Part shown: positions 28,158 through 38,650 of the stretch, piece by piece
Layout of the letters: every line of letters begins with the position of its first letter
How positions within the stretch are numbered: position 1 is the first letter of the stretch
Origin: Winogradskyella litoriviva
Lineage (GTDB): Bacteria; Bacteroidota; Bacteroidia; Flavobacteriales; Flavobacteriaceae
Reading direction: 5' to 3'
Assembly: GCF_013249065.1 (NCBI RefSeq)
Contig: NZ_JABRWQ010000004.1
Span: forward strand, 1 to 64,000
DNA length: 64,000 nt
Notes under the pieces: generated by a model
Database searches by the model: none
Told to the model about the DNA's origin: nothing
Seen by the model: only the letters and a program-made list of their open reading frames with translations
Program-made: the position numbers and the translations under genes

Positions 28158-29148
28158 ATATTTTTAAAGTATCATTTTTAATAGTATTTTCAAATATTAA
28201 ATTTCCTATGATTTGTGGTGCTTTAATACCTGATTTAAATTCGGTTTTTCCGATAAAAACTCTGGCTTCATCCCAAAGATTTTCGTCTATAAATGTTTGA
28301 AGTGTTTGTGAGCCACCTTCTATAATAATAGAGTTGATATTTTGTTTGAATAATACATCTGCAATTTGAATCGCTATTGGTTTTTCAAAATCAATATCTT
28401 TATCCGTAACTCTTATAGTTTTGGCTTCATCATTAAAAATAGAGTAATCAGAGTTTAATTTTGAAGTTCTGTCTAATACCACTCTAATAGGATTTTCGCC
28501 AGACCAATCTCTAACCGTTAAACTCGGATTGTCTTCAATTACTGTATTTGTTCCAACTAAAATAGCTTGTTCTTCGGCACGCCATTTATGTACTAATTGA
28601 CGAGAATATTTATTGGTTATCCAAACTGGTTTTTTTTCATCTTTCTTAATTGGCGCCATAAAACCATCAGTTGTTTCTGCCCATTTGAGTATTATATAAG
28701 GGCGCTTTTTATTGTGAAATGTAAAAAATCGCTTGTGATGCGCTTTACATTCGGCTTCCAAAACACCAACAGTAACATTACAGCCAGAAGCTTTGAGTTT
28801 AGCAATACCTTTACCCGCAACTTCAGGATTATCGTCAATACAGCCAATGACTACATTCGGAATTTTATGTTTTACAATTAAATCGCTACAAGGTGGTGTT
28901 TTACCAAAATGGCTGCAAGGTTCTAATGTTACGTAAAGTGTGCATTTAGTTAAAAGCGACTTGTCTTTTACGGCATTTATAGCGTTTACTTCAGCATGGT
29001 TACCACCATAAGCACTAGTGTAACCTTCTGCAATTATCAAATCATTGTGCACAATCACAGCGCCAACCATTGGGTTTGGTCTTGTGGTTCCCAATCCGTT
29101 TTTGGCAATTTGTAAACAGCGTTTTATGTAGGTTTCGTGCGTAGTCAA
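28144..29148 (-). CDS. ribD: Bifunctional riboflavin biosynthesis deaminase/reductase RibD
   Basis: RibD deaminates the pyrimidine from GTP cyclohydrolase II and then reduces its ribose side chain. The deaminase half (1-145) has the zinc ligands HAEVNAINA and EPCSHFGKTPPC; the reductase half (about 150-334) has RPYIILKWAETTDGFMAP, KPVWITNKYSRQLVHKWRAE and INSIIIEGGSQTLQ. The start codon is TTG (29146-29148), directly after the stop TAG of the preceding lipoprotein gene; it gives the family-typical N-terminus TTHETYIKRCLQIAKNG. No other rib genes are in the window. Confidence 0.95.
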   Translation of the reverse strand: MTTHETYIKRCLQIAKNGLGTTRPNPMVGAVIVHNDLIIAEGYTSAYGGNHAEVNAINAVKDKSLLTKCTLYVTLEPCSHFGKTPPCSDLIVKHKIPNVVIGCIDDNPEVAGKGIAKLKASGCNVTVGVLEAECKAHHKRFFTFHNKKRPYIILKWAETTDGFMAPIKKDEKKPVWITNKYSRQLVHKWRAEEQAILVGTNTVIEDNPSLTVRDWSGENPIRVVLDRTSKLNSDYSIFNDEAKTIRVTDKDIDFEKPIAIQIADVLFKQNINSIIIEGGSQTLQTFIDENLWDEARVFIGKTEFKSGIKAPQIIGNLIFENTIKNDTLKIYAKD

Positions 29149-29607
29149 CTAGAGTTTTATTTTAACATCTTGGATTTCATCAACCGTATATGTAGAAGAG
29201 TAACCCATAATTTTATATTTAATATCACCTTTATAATGTACTTTCAGGCTTTGGCTAATTAAACTACCTAACAAGCCACCAAGGCTATTCTTGTCTATAA
29301 GACGTTCGGTTTCTACAGTGACAGTTAAAGGAATTGTGAAATTCTTTTTGCGAGGCACATCAAATTCATCAGAGATAATCGTTGCGACTTCTGCATCATT
29401 AATGTAAACCTTTAAATCATCAGTTTTTAAAGTGCCACCAACATCGTTTTTATTGAGAAAAAAAGCATCTGCACTAAGCGTAATCCTTTTAGAATTAGAA
29501 TCAATGACTTTGATATTATCGAGTTTAACAAACTCAGGTTTTTCAGTTACAGCACAGTTGAAAAGTAGTGTAAAAGTTAGGGAAAACATTAAGAGTCTTT
29601 TAAACAT
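29149..29607 (-). CDS. LEA-type (LEA14/NDR1-like) lipoprotein
   Basis: A 152-residue protein with a lipoprotein signal ending LLFNC (Cys18). The mature part resembles a LEA type 2 / WHy domain: a beta-sandwich with LDNIKVIDSNSKRITLSADAF, LKVYINDAEVATI and a final HYKGDIKYKIMGYSSTY strand set. Such domains occur in Bacteroidota lipoproteins of unknown role. It is the first gene of the run that leads into ribD with no spacer. The assignment is from pattern only. Confidence 0.7.
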   Translation of the reverse strand: MFKRLLMFSLTFTLLFNCAVTEKPEFVKLDNIKVIDSNSKRITLSADAFFLNKNDVGGTLKTDDLKVYINDAEVATIISDEFDVPRKKNFTIPLTVTVETERLIDKNSLGGLLGSLISQSLKVHYKGDIKYKIMGYSSTYTVDEIQDVKIKL

Positions 29608-29657
29608 AAAATTGTTTTTATATGTATTTTTGATTTTGACTAAAAAGTAATTATTAA

Positions 29658-30149
29658 GTGCGCAAAGATACTATTGTTATCCGAGAAATTGAAGCTAAGG
29701 ACAATCCTAAAATAGCAAAAGCAATTCGGACTGTTTTAATAGAAATGGGAGTTCCTAAAGTTGGAACAGCTTATGAAGATGCCGCTTTAGATTGTATGAC
29801 AGAAACGTACGACCAACCTAAGAAAGCGTATTTTGTAGTTGAAAGTGGTAACGACATCATTGGTGGTGCCGGAATTTCGCCCTTAGATAATTACGAAGGT
29901 AATGTGTGCGAATTACAGAAAATGTATTTTATGCCAGAAGGCAGAGGAAAAGGTTTAGGTAGCAAAATGATGAATAAGTGTTTAGATTTTGCTAAGCAAT
30001 CTGGTTTTAAACAATGCTATTTAGAAACCTTACCTTATATGGATGATGCCCGAAAATTATATAGAAAAGTAGGTTTTAAATCTATTGATAAGCCAATGGG
30101 AAACACTGGTCATTACTCATGTACAGTTTGGATGCTTAAAGATTTGTAA
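29658..30149 (+). CDS. GNAT-family N-acetyltransferase
   Basis: A 163-residue acetyltransferase starting at GTG (29658). Motif A shows LQKMYFMPEGRGKGLGSKMM at about 92-111, including the acetyl-CoA loop GRGKGLGS, and motif B-like sequence CYLETLPYMDDARKLYRKVGF follows. The substrate is unknown. The next gene, prmC, begins three bases after its stop, so the two are co-translated. PrmC with a GNAT neighbour is common in Flavobacteriaceae and may reflect shared translation-factor modification, but this is inference. Confidence 0.88.
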   Translation: MRKDTIVIREIEAKDNPKIAKAIRTVLIEMGVPKVGTAYEDAALDCMTETYDQPKKAYFVVESGNDIIGGAGISPLDNYEGNVCELQKMYFMPEGRGKGLGSKMMNKCLDFAKQSGFKQCYLETLPYMDDARKLYRKVGFKSIDKPMGNTGHYSCTVWMLKDL

Positions 30150-30152
30150 GTA

Positions 30153-31025
30153 ATGGTATTAAAAGAACTTCAACATATATTTCATATAGAATTAGATGCT
30201 ATTTATGGTAAACATGAAGTGGATAGTTTCTTCTATTTGTGTACCGAACATTATTTAAACGTGCCAAGAATACAATTGACATTAGAACAAGGATTAGCAA
30301 TTACAAAACCTGAAACAGAGACTTTCTTTAAGGTTTTAGAAGATTTAAAACAGCAAAAACCGATTCAATATATTTTAGGTGAAACAGAATTTTACGGATT
30401 GCCATTTAAAGTAAATGAGCATGTGCTGATTCCGAGACCAGAGACTGAAGAACTTGTAGATTTAATGATTCGTTCTGTCACAGCGAGTGCAGTCGAGAAG
30501 TCTATAAAAATCCTGGATGTTGGTACAGGTTCTGGTTGTATAGCAATTTCATTAGCTAAAAACTTACCAAAAGCAGAAGTTTACGCTTTAGATGTAAGCA
30601 ATGAAGCGTTAGCAATGGCAAAAGAAAATGCTAAAGGTAATAATGTAGACATAACATTTATTGAGGTAAGTATATTAGAAGCGTCTAATTGGAATTTGTT
30701 TTTTGAAAATACAAAGTTCGATGTCATTGTGTCTAATCCACCATACGTAAGAGAAATAGAAAAACAAGAAATACAACCCAATGTTTTAGATAACGAACCA
30801 CATTTGGCTTTGTTTGTTGAGGATGATAATCCTTTAATATTCTACAAAGCGATTACTTATTTTGCAGTTAAAAAGTTGAAGACAAACGGTAAATTATATT
30901 TTGAAATCAACCAATACCTTGGAGAAGAAACGAAGCAATTATTAGTTGATGCTAATTTTGAAAATGTTGAGTTGCTGAAAGATTTAAATGGGAATGATAG
31001 AATGTTGAAAGGAGTAAAGATATAA
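30153..31025 (+). CDS. prmC: Peptide chain release factor N5-glutamine methyltransferase
   Basis: PrmC (HemK) methylates the Gln of the GGQ motif in release factors 1 and 2. The 290-residue protein has the N-terminal helical domain (1-80), the SAM motif ILDVGTGSGCIAISLAK (about 117-133) and the catalytic NPPY in VIVSNPPYVRE (about 194). Length and order are normal. It starts three bases after the GNAT gene, and the SH3 lipoprotein gene starts one base after its stop. Confidence 0.96.
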   Translation: MVLKELQHIFHIELDAIYGKHEVDSFFYLCTEHYLNVPRIQLTLEQGLAITKPETETFFKVLEDLKQQKPIQYILGETEFYGLPFKVNEHVLIPRPETEELVDLMIRSVTASAVEKSIKILDVGTGSGCIAISLAKNLPKAEVYALDVSNEALAMAKENAKGNNVDITFIEVSILEASNWNLFFENTKFDVIVSNPPYVREIEKQEIQPNVLDNEPHLALFVEDDNPLIFYKAITYFAVKKLKTNGKLYFEINQYLGEETKQLLVDANFENVELLKDLNGNDRMLKGVKI

Positions 31026-31026
31026 T

Positions 31027-32454
31027 ATGAGAGTTTGGTTAATCTTAATAGTTGTATTTATTTGTTTTTCTTGTAAAGTGAATTCACAAGAAACGGAAAA
31101 GAAAAAAGTAATTATTGAGCAAGCGTATGATTTTAGTTCTATTGATAAGGACACGCTTTTTATTGAAGGTAAACAATTACTGTATGTGAAACCTTCTCAG
31201 AAAGAATTCGAAATTATAAAAAACATAGAAGGAGTTCAAGCTTTAAACAATACATTTAATTTTTCTGCATCAAATATCATTGACTCTTTAAAGTCGCAAA
31301 ATTTAGTTTCAATAACTAGTAAAAGAGTTTTAGGAATTATAACAAAAAATGACACCATATATATTGACCGTTTAAATACCAAAAAATTCAATTCTCATAA
31401 TCATTTTTCAATATATTATATAAATACGTGTAATTATATTAGTTACACTTATAGAACTCGAGATAATCCCTATTTTGTTGTAGATAAGTTATATGAAGAC
31501 ATGTCTTGCGATTCCATAATTGAGCAAAAATATGTGATTGCACAAAATGGATTAAATATTAGAAAAGCAGGAGGGCAAGTTACAGGTAAGTTTAATAATG
31601 GAGATATCGTTAACGTAATAGGTTACACTAAAGATTCTATTGAAATAAAAGACAAAAACAAAATTGTAAAAGGGAGATGGGCAATTATTAATTATGAAGA
31701 TTTTGAAGATGGTAGACGTCATAAAAAACGATATGTTTTTGAAGGTTATTTAGGTAATATTGAAGATGTAAAAGTTTATGATGAAGACTTAATTTATGGT
31801 TCTGTAATAAAAACTCCTGCTGAGCAAGACTATAATGACGATGCCTATATTGAAAATCTTTCTGATTATTTTAAATATGAACTGATATCAGCAAGTAAAT
31901 TCAATTCTGTAAATCAAGATAATTCATATTTTTTAACTAAAAACCCTTCGATTAAGATTACTAAAAATGAAGATAAAACAGAGAATTTTAATCTTCCTAT
32001 AAAAGATAGTATACTAACTTTTAAAAGTAAGATGGATTACAGTGCAGCTTCGTATACATATTATGGAGATATTGATGTTATTAATTCATATCTCGTTTAT
32101 GGAGTTTACTATAAAGCAGAAGAAGCTTTGTTTAGTGTAATAGATAAAGAAACGGGAGAAACAAAGTTTATGTTTCCTGAGTTTCCTAATTTCTCTCCAA
32201 ACAAAAAAAGAATCATTTGTTTTAGCTATAATATTTATAGCGAAATCAATTATTTAGAAATTTATAGTGTAAAGCCAAATCAAACAATGATTTTAGATTA
32301 TGTGTTTACTTTTCCCAATTGGATTAATTTTGAAAGTGATAATGTAAAATGGTTATCTAACGATACAATTGTATTTAAAATAGTAAATCCGAATATCTAC
32401 AATGGAAGTGAAGTTGTAAATCCACAATATTTAAAACTTCAATTTAAAAAATAG
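31027..32454 (+). CDS. SH3-domain lipoprotein of unknown function
   Basis: A 475-residue protein with lipoprotein signal ending CFSC (Cys16). About residues 172-240 form a bacterial SH3-like domain (QNGLNIRKAGGQVTGKFNNG ... GRWAIINY). The C-terminal 180 residues contain beta-rich sequence with NFSPNKKRIICFSYNIYSE and WLSNDTIVFKIVNP, possibly a WD/propeller-like or tail domain. SH3b domains often bind peptidoglycan or metals. The gene is tightly packed between prmC and ligA (one and eleven bases), yet it has no obvious link to either. Confidence 0.7.
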   Translation: MRVWLILIVVFICFSCKVNSQETEKKKVIIEQAYDFSSIDKDTLFIEGKQLLYVKPSQKEFEIIKNIEGVQALNNTFNFSASNIIDSLKSQNLVSITSKRVLGIITKNDTIYIDRLNTKKFNSHNHFSIYYINTCNYISYTYRTRDNPYFVVDKLYEDMSCDSIIEQKYVIAQNGLNIRKAGGQVTGKFNNGDIVNVIGYTKDSIEIKDKNKIVKGRWAIINYEDFEDGRRHKKRYVFEGYLGNIEDVKVYDEDLIYGSVIKTPAEQDYNDDAYIENLSDYFKYELISASKFNSVNQDNSYFLTKNPSIKITKNEDKTENFNLPIKDSILTFKSKMDYSAASYTYYGDIDVINSYLVYGVYYKAEEALFSVIDKETGETKFMFPEFPNFSPNKKRIICFSYNIYSEINYLEIYSVKPNQTMILDYVFTFPNWINFESDNVKWLSNDTIVFKIVNPNIYNGSEVVNPQYLKLQFKK

Positions 32455-32465
32455 AATAAGAATAA

Positions 32466-34460
<1,995 letters not shown>

Positions 34461-34531
34461 ATTCTTACATAAAAAAGAGCTTTTATTCGATGAAATACAC
34501 AATTTTAACGCTAAAGTGTTAAAAAAATGTT

Positions 34532-34539
34532 TATATTTG
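34532..34539 (+). promoter_or_regulatory. Promoter -7 box of the 248-residue membrane protein gene
   Basis: TATATTTG, exact match to TAnnTTTG, 24 bases before the ATG at 34564. No clear -33 box at the usual distance. Confidence 0.5.
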
Positions 34540-34563
34540 CTTCCGTTAATAAGGGATTAATTA

Positions 34564-35310
34564 ATGTTAGTAAATAAAATTTTAAAAGGTGGATTATTGC
34601 TCTTAGGTGGCATCTACATTTTACTTGAAGGTCTTGCCAAAGAAGTAGAAGGAGCAGTTCTAGGTGCAATACTCTTGGTTTTGCTAATATGGCTGTACTC
34701 GCGTATTACAATTCATAAGTCCAAGTTTTTTTATTCCTTTCTAATAGTCTTTACTTTAGGGCAAATATTAAGTGCAATTTCATGGTTTAGGTTAGAAATA
34801 GAAGAGGGAGAAATTGATTACATGTATTTTTTAACAAACATACTTTTTATTATTTCTTATGTTTTACTCATTCTTAAAACAGTAAAGCAGTTAAATTTAA
34901 AAGTAGTATTTTCAGAGCTCACCACACCTATAATTGTCTTAGTTGTTTTAGATGTTTTTTGCGTGTCATTAATATCGGGTACTACAGAGGTAGCATTGTC
35001 CAACTCTCAATATATTTTAGAATATGTTTATAATGCAGTAGTAATGACTTTATTGTCGTTTGCTTTAATAGATTATATGTACAGAAACAATTCTAAATCC
35101 ATGTTGTTTTTGCTAGCTGCAATTTTCATGACATTTTCTGAAATTATTCAGCTTGCTTATTATTATATCTTACAAGATGATAATTTAGGTTTTATATATG
35201 CTTTCTTTTTAGTGATAGCTTTTGTCTTCTTTTATTTACAATCACAGTATAAGGTAACCGCTCCAGTAGCTGCTTATGAGGAGGAATCTTTAGAAGTTAA
35301 GAATAGTTAA
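34564..35310 (+). CDS. Polytopic membrane protein, possibly YhhN-like
   Basis: A 248-residue protein with about eight hydrophobic segments and a short acidic tail (AAYEEESLEVKNS). The first segment begins at residue 9 with GGLLLLGGIYILLEG. The spacing of helices recalls the YhhN/lysoplasmalogenase family, but I see no motif that settles it, so the name is tentative. It is a single gene with its own promoter box, convergent with the 5'-nucleotidase genes that follow on the other strand. Confidence 0.6.
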   Translation: MLVNKILKGGLLLLGGIYILLEGLAKEVEGAVLGAILLVLLIWLYSRITIHKSKFFYSFLIVFTLGQILSAISWFRLEIEEGEIDYMYFLTNILFIISYVLLILKTVKQLNLKVVFSELTTPIIVLVVLDVFCVSLISGTTEVALSNSQYILEYVYNAVVMTLLSFALIDYMYRNNSKSMLFLLAAIFMTFSEIIQLAYYYILQDDNLGFIYAFFLVIAFVFFYLQSQYKVTAPVAAYEEESLEVKNS

Positions 35311-35393
35311 TCATTTTTAAAATGAATTGTTTTTTATACCAATATCAAATGGGAGAAATTTCCACGTCACCATTTAGGATTTAAAATCAAAAT

Positions 35394-36305
35394 CTACACC
35401 ATTACAGAAGTACCTTCAGATTTAATTTGCTTACCTGAATTAAAATAGAAATCTATTTTTCCTAAATACAAACCATAACAACCTACTTGGTTTACTAGTA
35501 CATTTTTACCAATACTATTTGTTTCTATAGTAGGTTTGGATAAAAACGTATGTGTATGTCCTCCAATAATGAGGTCAATATCTTTAGTTGCTCTTGCAAG
35601 TTTTATATCACTAACTTTATTTGGCTTGTTTTTATAATCATATCCAATATGAGAAAGGCAAATAACCAAATCACATTTTTTTTCTTCTTTTAAAAGACGA
35701 GACATGTCTTGTGCTTTTTCTATTGGGTCATGATATACGGTTTCTTTATACATGTTTTTGTCTACTAAACCTTCTAGCTTAATGCCTAAACCGAAGACAC
35801 CTATTTTTATTCCATCTTTAATGATGATTTTATACGGCTTAACATGGGTATCCATTACTGTGTTTGAGAAATCGTAATTTGCAGAAACGAATTCAAAATC
35901 TGCATGAGGAATTTGTGCATACAGTCCGTCTATACCATTATCAAAATCATGATTACCTATAGTAGCGACATCGTATTTCAGCATACTCATTAGTTTAAAC
36001 TCTAATTCGCCTCCATAATAATTAAAATATGGAGTGCCTTGAAAAATATCACCAGCATCTAACAATAAGGTATTAGGGTTTTCTTGTCTTATAGATTCAA
36101 CTAAAGTGGCACGTCTTGCAACGCCTCCTTTATTAGCATTTCTACCATCTTCTGGTCCAAAAGGATCTATATGGCTATGTACATCATTGGTATGTAAAAT
36201 TGTTATTTTTTTTGTTTTAGAACCAAATGATTGTAAACTAAGTCCGCCAACACCAGCTAAAACAGCAGCAGCTGTCGATTTTTGTATAAATTGTCTTCTT
36301 TTCAT
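35394..36305 (-). CDS. Metallophosphatase (5'-nucleotidase N-terminal domain), exported
   Basis: A 303-residue protein that is only the calcineurin-like half of a UshA-type nucleotidase. The metal motifs are HTNDVHSHID, DAGDIFQGTP, GNHDFDNGID, CLSHIGYD and IIGGHTHTFL. The start MKRRQFIQKSTAAAVLAG looks like a twin-arginine signal (RRxFI). The C-terminal substrate-binding domain is encoded by the gene four bases upstream. It would release phosphate from nucleotides outside the cytoplasm. Whether both polypeptides assemble is not shown. Confidence 0.9.
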   Translation of the reverse strand: MKRRQFIQKSTAAAVLAGVGGLSLQSFGSKTKKITILHTNDVHSHIDPFGPEDGRNANKGGVARRATLVESIRQENPNTLLLDAGDIFQGTPYFNYYGGELEFKLMSMLKYDVATIGNHDFDNGIDGLYAQIPHADFEFVSANYDFSNTVMDTHVKPYKIIIKDGIKIGVFGLGIKLEGLVDKNMYKETVYHDPIEKAQDMSRLLKEEKKCDLVICLSHIGYDYKNKPNKVSDIKLARATKDIDLIIGGHTHTFLSKPTIETNSIGKNVLVNQVGCYGLYLGKIDFYFNSGKQIKSEGTSVMV

Positions 36306-36309
36306 ATTC

Positions 36310-37068
36310 TTAATCGTTAAGCTGAATAAAACGTTTGTCTTGTTTTGGGTTTATGGTGTCTTTCTTTTTAAAATTGTCTAATAATACATCTCTTATTTTA
36401 TAGTTTAAAACATGTAAACTTTCATTTTTGCTAAAAAATACCATGCCATCACCACCATTAAATAGATAATCATTGGTGGCTACAAAATAAGTTTTAGAGG
36501 CGTCTATTGGTTCTCCTTTAATCGTTGCAGATACAATATTTCCATCTTTGTCTAAAGTTAATTGCAACTGATTAGAAACCGGATGCGCACGTTTGGCTTT
36601 AGCCAGGTATTGCATCATTTCATTAACCTGCTCGCCTTTTAATTCTACAATTACCACGGAGTTTTCAAAAGGCATAATTTCAAAAGCCGTTTTTGTAGTG
36701 ATATCTCCTTTTGAGATGATGGAGCGTATTCCACCATGATTTAGTAAAACAAAATCAATGTTGTTGCCTGTTCTTTTATTAAAAATAGGATTACCTTCCA
36801 TATAAACAGCATCTGCCATAAAATTACCAATAGCTGTATTATAATCGCCATCAGATTTCGTGTAAGTTTCAGGTGCATAAGAGATGATATTATTCATGTC
36901 TTTATTAACGTGCTCTCTGTATGGTTTTATAAAAGCTTCAACGGCTTCATTAGGTTCTAACTTTTCATCTATATTAAGTCGTTCGCCTTCAGTTTTTGAT
37001 ATTTTTGGCGATGCACAGCTGAAAATGAGTAACAAAAAACATAATTTTAAAGTGTGTTTAATAGTCAT
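36310..37068 (-). CDS. 5'-nucleotidase C-terminal domain lipoprotein
   Basis: A 252-residue protein with a lipoprotein signal (LLLIFSC, Cys18) and the UshA-type C-terminal nucleotide-binding domain: NTAIGNFMADAVY, DFVLLNHGGIRSIISKGDIT, MPFENSVVIVELKGEQV and FVATNDYLFNGGDGM. The catalytic metallophosphatase domain is absent here and is the next gene, four bases away. The domain order in the operon (C-terminal part first) is the reverse of the fused enzyme. Together they probably form a membrane-anchored, two-subunit nucleotidase; that is inference from adjacency and known fusions. Confidence 0.9.
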   Translation of the reverse strand: MTIKHTLKLCFLLLIFSCASPKISKTEGERLNIDEKLEPNEAVEAFIKPYREHVNKDMNNIISYAPETYTKSDGDYNTAIGNFMADAVYMEGNPIFNKRTGNNIDFVLLNHGGIRSIISKGDITTKTAFEIMPFENSVVIVELKGEQVNEMMQYLAKAKRAHPVSNQLQLTLDKDGNIVSATIKGEPIDASKTYFVATNDYLFNGGDGMVFFSKNESLHVLNYKIRDVLLDNFKKKDTINPKQDKRFIQLND

Positions 37069-37113
37069 TGAATAACTTATATAAAGTTTATATTAATATG
37101 TTGGTGCTTTTAT

Positions 37114-37121
37114 TAAATTTG
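37114..37121 (+). promoter_or_regulatory. Promoter -7 box of the DUF6913-dapA operon
   Basis: TAAATTTG, exact match to TAnnTTTG, 18 bases before the ATG at 37140. It sits in the 71-base gap between divergent transcription units. No convincing -33 element. Confidence 0.5.
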
Positions 37122-37139
37122 CACAAAGGCTAAAGATAA

Positions 37140-37658
37140 ATGATTTTAAAAGCATTTAAAGAAAAATCAAATCGAAAATATGTTAATAAATTATTGGCAG
37201 AACGTAAATCTTCTGTAAACAATAATAAAATAAGGACAGTTGCAGTATTATTAAATGCTAATGAGTTTCATGAGTTTGAGGTATTTAGAGTTTATTTTAA
37301 GGCATTAGGCTTAATCTCTCCAAAGAATAAAATAGTTGCTTTTACAATGGACGATAAGTTAGAACATAATCAATGGAACACACATTTTAGTCCAAAAGAT
37401 TTTGGATGGAAAGGAAAAATAAAAAATACAGATTTACAGTCTTTTATAAATGAACCATTTGACATGATGATTTCTTTTTATAAAAGTGAAGTTTTACACT
37501 TGAATCAAATTACGGCAGCATCTAAAGCTCTTTTTAAAGTAGGTATATCTAATGAGGATGAAAGACTTTACGATTTAATAATAGATGTAGAATTAAAGGA
37601 AATCAATGTTTTTAAAGAAGAACTAAAGAAATATTTAAACATACTAAAAAAGATATAA
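37140..37658 (+). CDS. DUF6913 family protein
   Basis: A 172-residue soluble protein that I match to DUF6913, a family found beside dapA in Flavobacteriaceae. It has a basic N-terminus (KAFKEKSNRKYVNKLL), no signal peptide, and a mixed alpha/beta body with WNTHFSPKDFGWKGKI and FDMMISFYKSEVLHLNQIT. Function is unknown. Its stop TAA overlaps the dapA ATG (TAATG), so the pair is translationally coupled. A link to lysine or peptidoglycan precursor synthesis is only suggested by this neighbour. Confidence 0.75.
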   Translation: MILKAFKEKSNRKYVNKLLAERKSSVNNNKIRTVAVLLNANEFHEFEVFRVYFKALGLISPKNKIVAFTMDDKLEHNQWNTHFSPKDFGWKGKIKNTDLQSFINEPFDMMISFYKSEVLHLNQITAASKALFKVGISNEDERLYDLIIDVELKEINVFKEELKKYLNILKKI

Positions 37659-38542
37659 TGACCAAGTTTATAGGTACAGGTGTAGCATTAATTACACCTT
37701 TTAACGCAGATTTAAGTATCGATTATGATGCTTTAGAGCGTCTTGTAGAATATAATATTGAAAACGCGACTGATTATTTAGTTATTAGCGGAACTACAGG
37801 AGAGAGTGTTACAGTAACGCCAGAAGAAAAAAAAGAACTTATTGCCTTTATATCTAAAGTAAACAATGGAAGATTACCACTGGTTTTAGGTGTAGGAGGA
37901 AACAATACAGCCAAGGTTATAGCAGAAATTAAAGCAACAGATTTTTCTGGCATAGATGGCATTTTGTCTGTTTCACCCTATTATAGTAAACCAACACAAG
38001 AAGGAATATATCAACATTTTAAAGCAATTGCTGAGGTTTCCCCTAGACCAATAATTTTATATAATGTTCCTGGTAGAACATCATCTAACATGTCGCCTCA
38101 GACCACATTGCAATTAGCTAAGGATTTTAAAAATATAGTTGCAATAAAAGAAGCAGGTAATAACGTTCACCAATATTTAGAATTATTAAGAACTAAACCA
38201 AAAGACTTCTTAGTGCTTTCTGGAGATGATGATTTAGCTCTTGGTGTTGCATTAGCTGGTGGTTCTGGTGTTATTTCTGTAATAGGACAAGCTTTGCCCA
38301 AAGAATTTTCAGAAATGATAAGATTAGGTATAGCACGCAAAGCAAAGGAAGCATATGATATTCATTTTAAATTAATGCCTATTACAAGTCTTATATTTTC
38401 GGAGAATAATCCTGCAGGTATAAAAGCTGTATTAGAAGGGTTAAATATATCTAAACCACATGTACGTTTACCACTAGTTGAGGCAACAAATGAGTTAAAG
38501 TCTGCCATTAAAAATGAATTAAAAATATTGGGTAAAAGTTAA
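37658..38542 (+). CDS. dapA: 4-hydroxy-tetrahydrodipicolinate synthase
   Basis: DapA condenses pyruvate with aspartate semialdehyde, the first committed step to diaminopimelate and lysine. The 294-residue TIM-barrel protein has SGTTGESVTVTPEEKKELI (about 43-61), the catalytic Tyr in LYNVPGRTSSNM (about 133) and the Schiff-base Lys in IVAIKEAGNN (about 162). The length is normal. dapF, for the later epimerase step, is elsewhere in the window. The start overlaps the DUF6913 stop; an independent promoter box precedes bamD. Confidence 0.97.
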   Translation: MTKFIGTGVALITPFNADLSIDYDALERLVEYNIENATDYLVISGTTGESVTVTPEEKKELIAFISKVNNGRLPLVLGVGGNNTAKVIAEIKATDFSGIDGILSVSPYYSKPTQEGIYQHFKAIAEVSPRPIILYNVPGRTSSNMSPQTTLQLAKDFKNIVAIKEAGNNVHQYLELLRTKPKDFLVLSGDDDLALGVALAGGSGVISVIGQALPKEFSEMIRLGIARKAKEAYDIHFKLMPITSLIFSENNPAGIKAVLEGLNISKPHVRLPLVEATNELKSAIKNELKILGKS

Positions 38543-38625
38543 ACTTTATATAAATACCTGAATTGCCTAGAAACAAGGCTTAATTTAGCCAATAATAATT
38601 GTTTTTAAATTCCGTTAATAATGCT

Positions 38626-38633
38626 TACTTTTG
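38626..38633 (+). promoter_or_regulatory. bamD promoter, -7 box
   Basis: TACTTTTG, exact match to TAnnTTTG, with TTTT (one mismatch to TTTG) about 20 bases upstream. It lies 17 bases before the ATG at 38651 and overlaps the region after an in-frame ATG at 38621, which is thus unlikely as a start. Confidence 0.6.
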
Positions 38634-38650
38634 CATCCTGTTTAAAATTT

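Noticed and set aside
35394-37068. The two nucleotidase genes as one frameshifted gene
   Set aside because: Domain order is reversed relative to the fused enzyme, each half has its own signal sequence and start, and there is a clean stop and gap between them.
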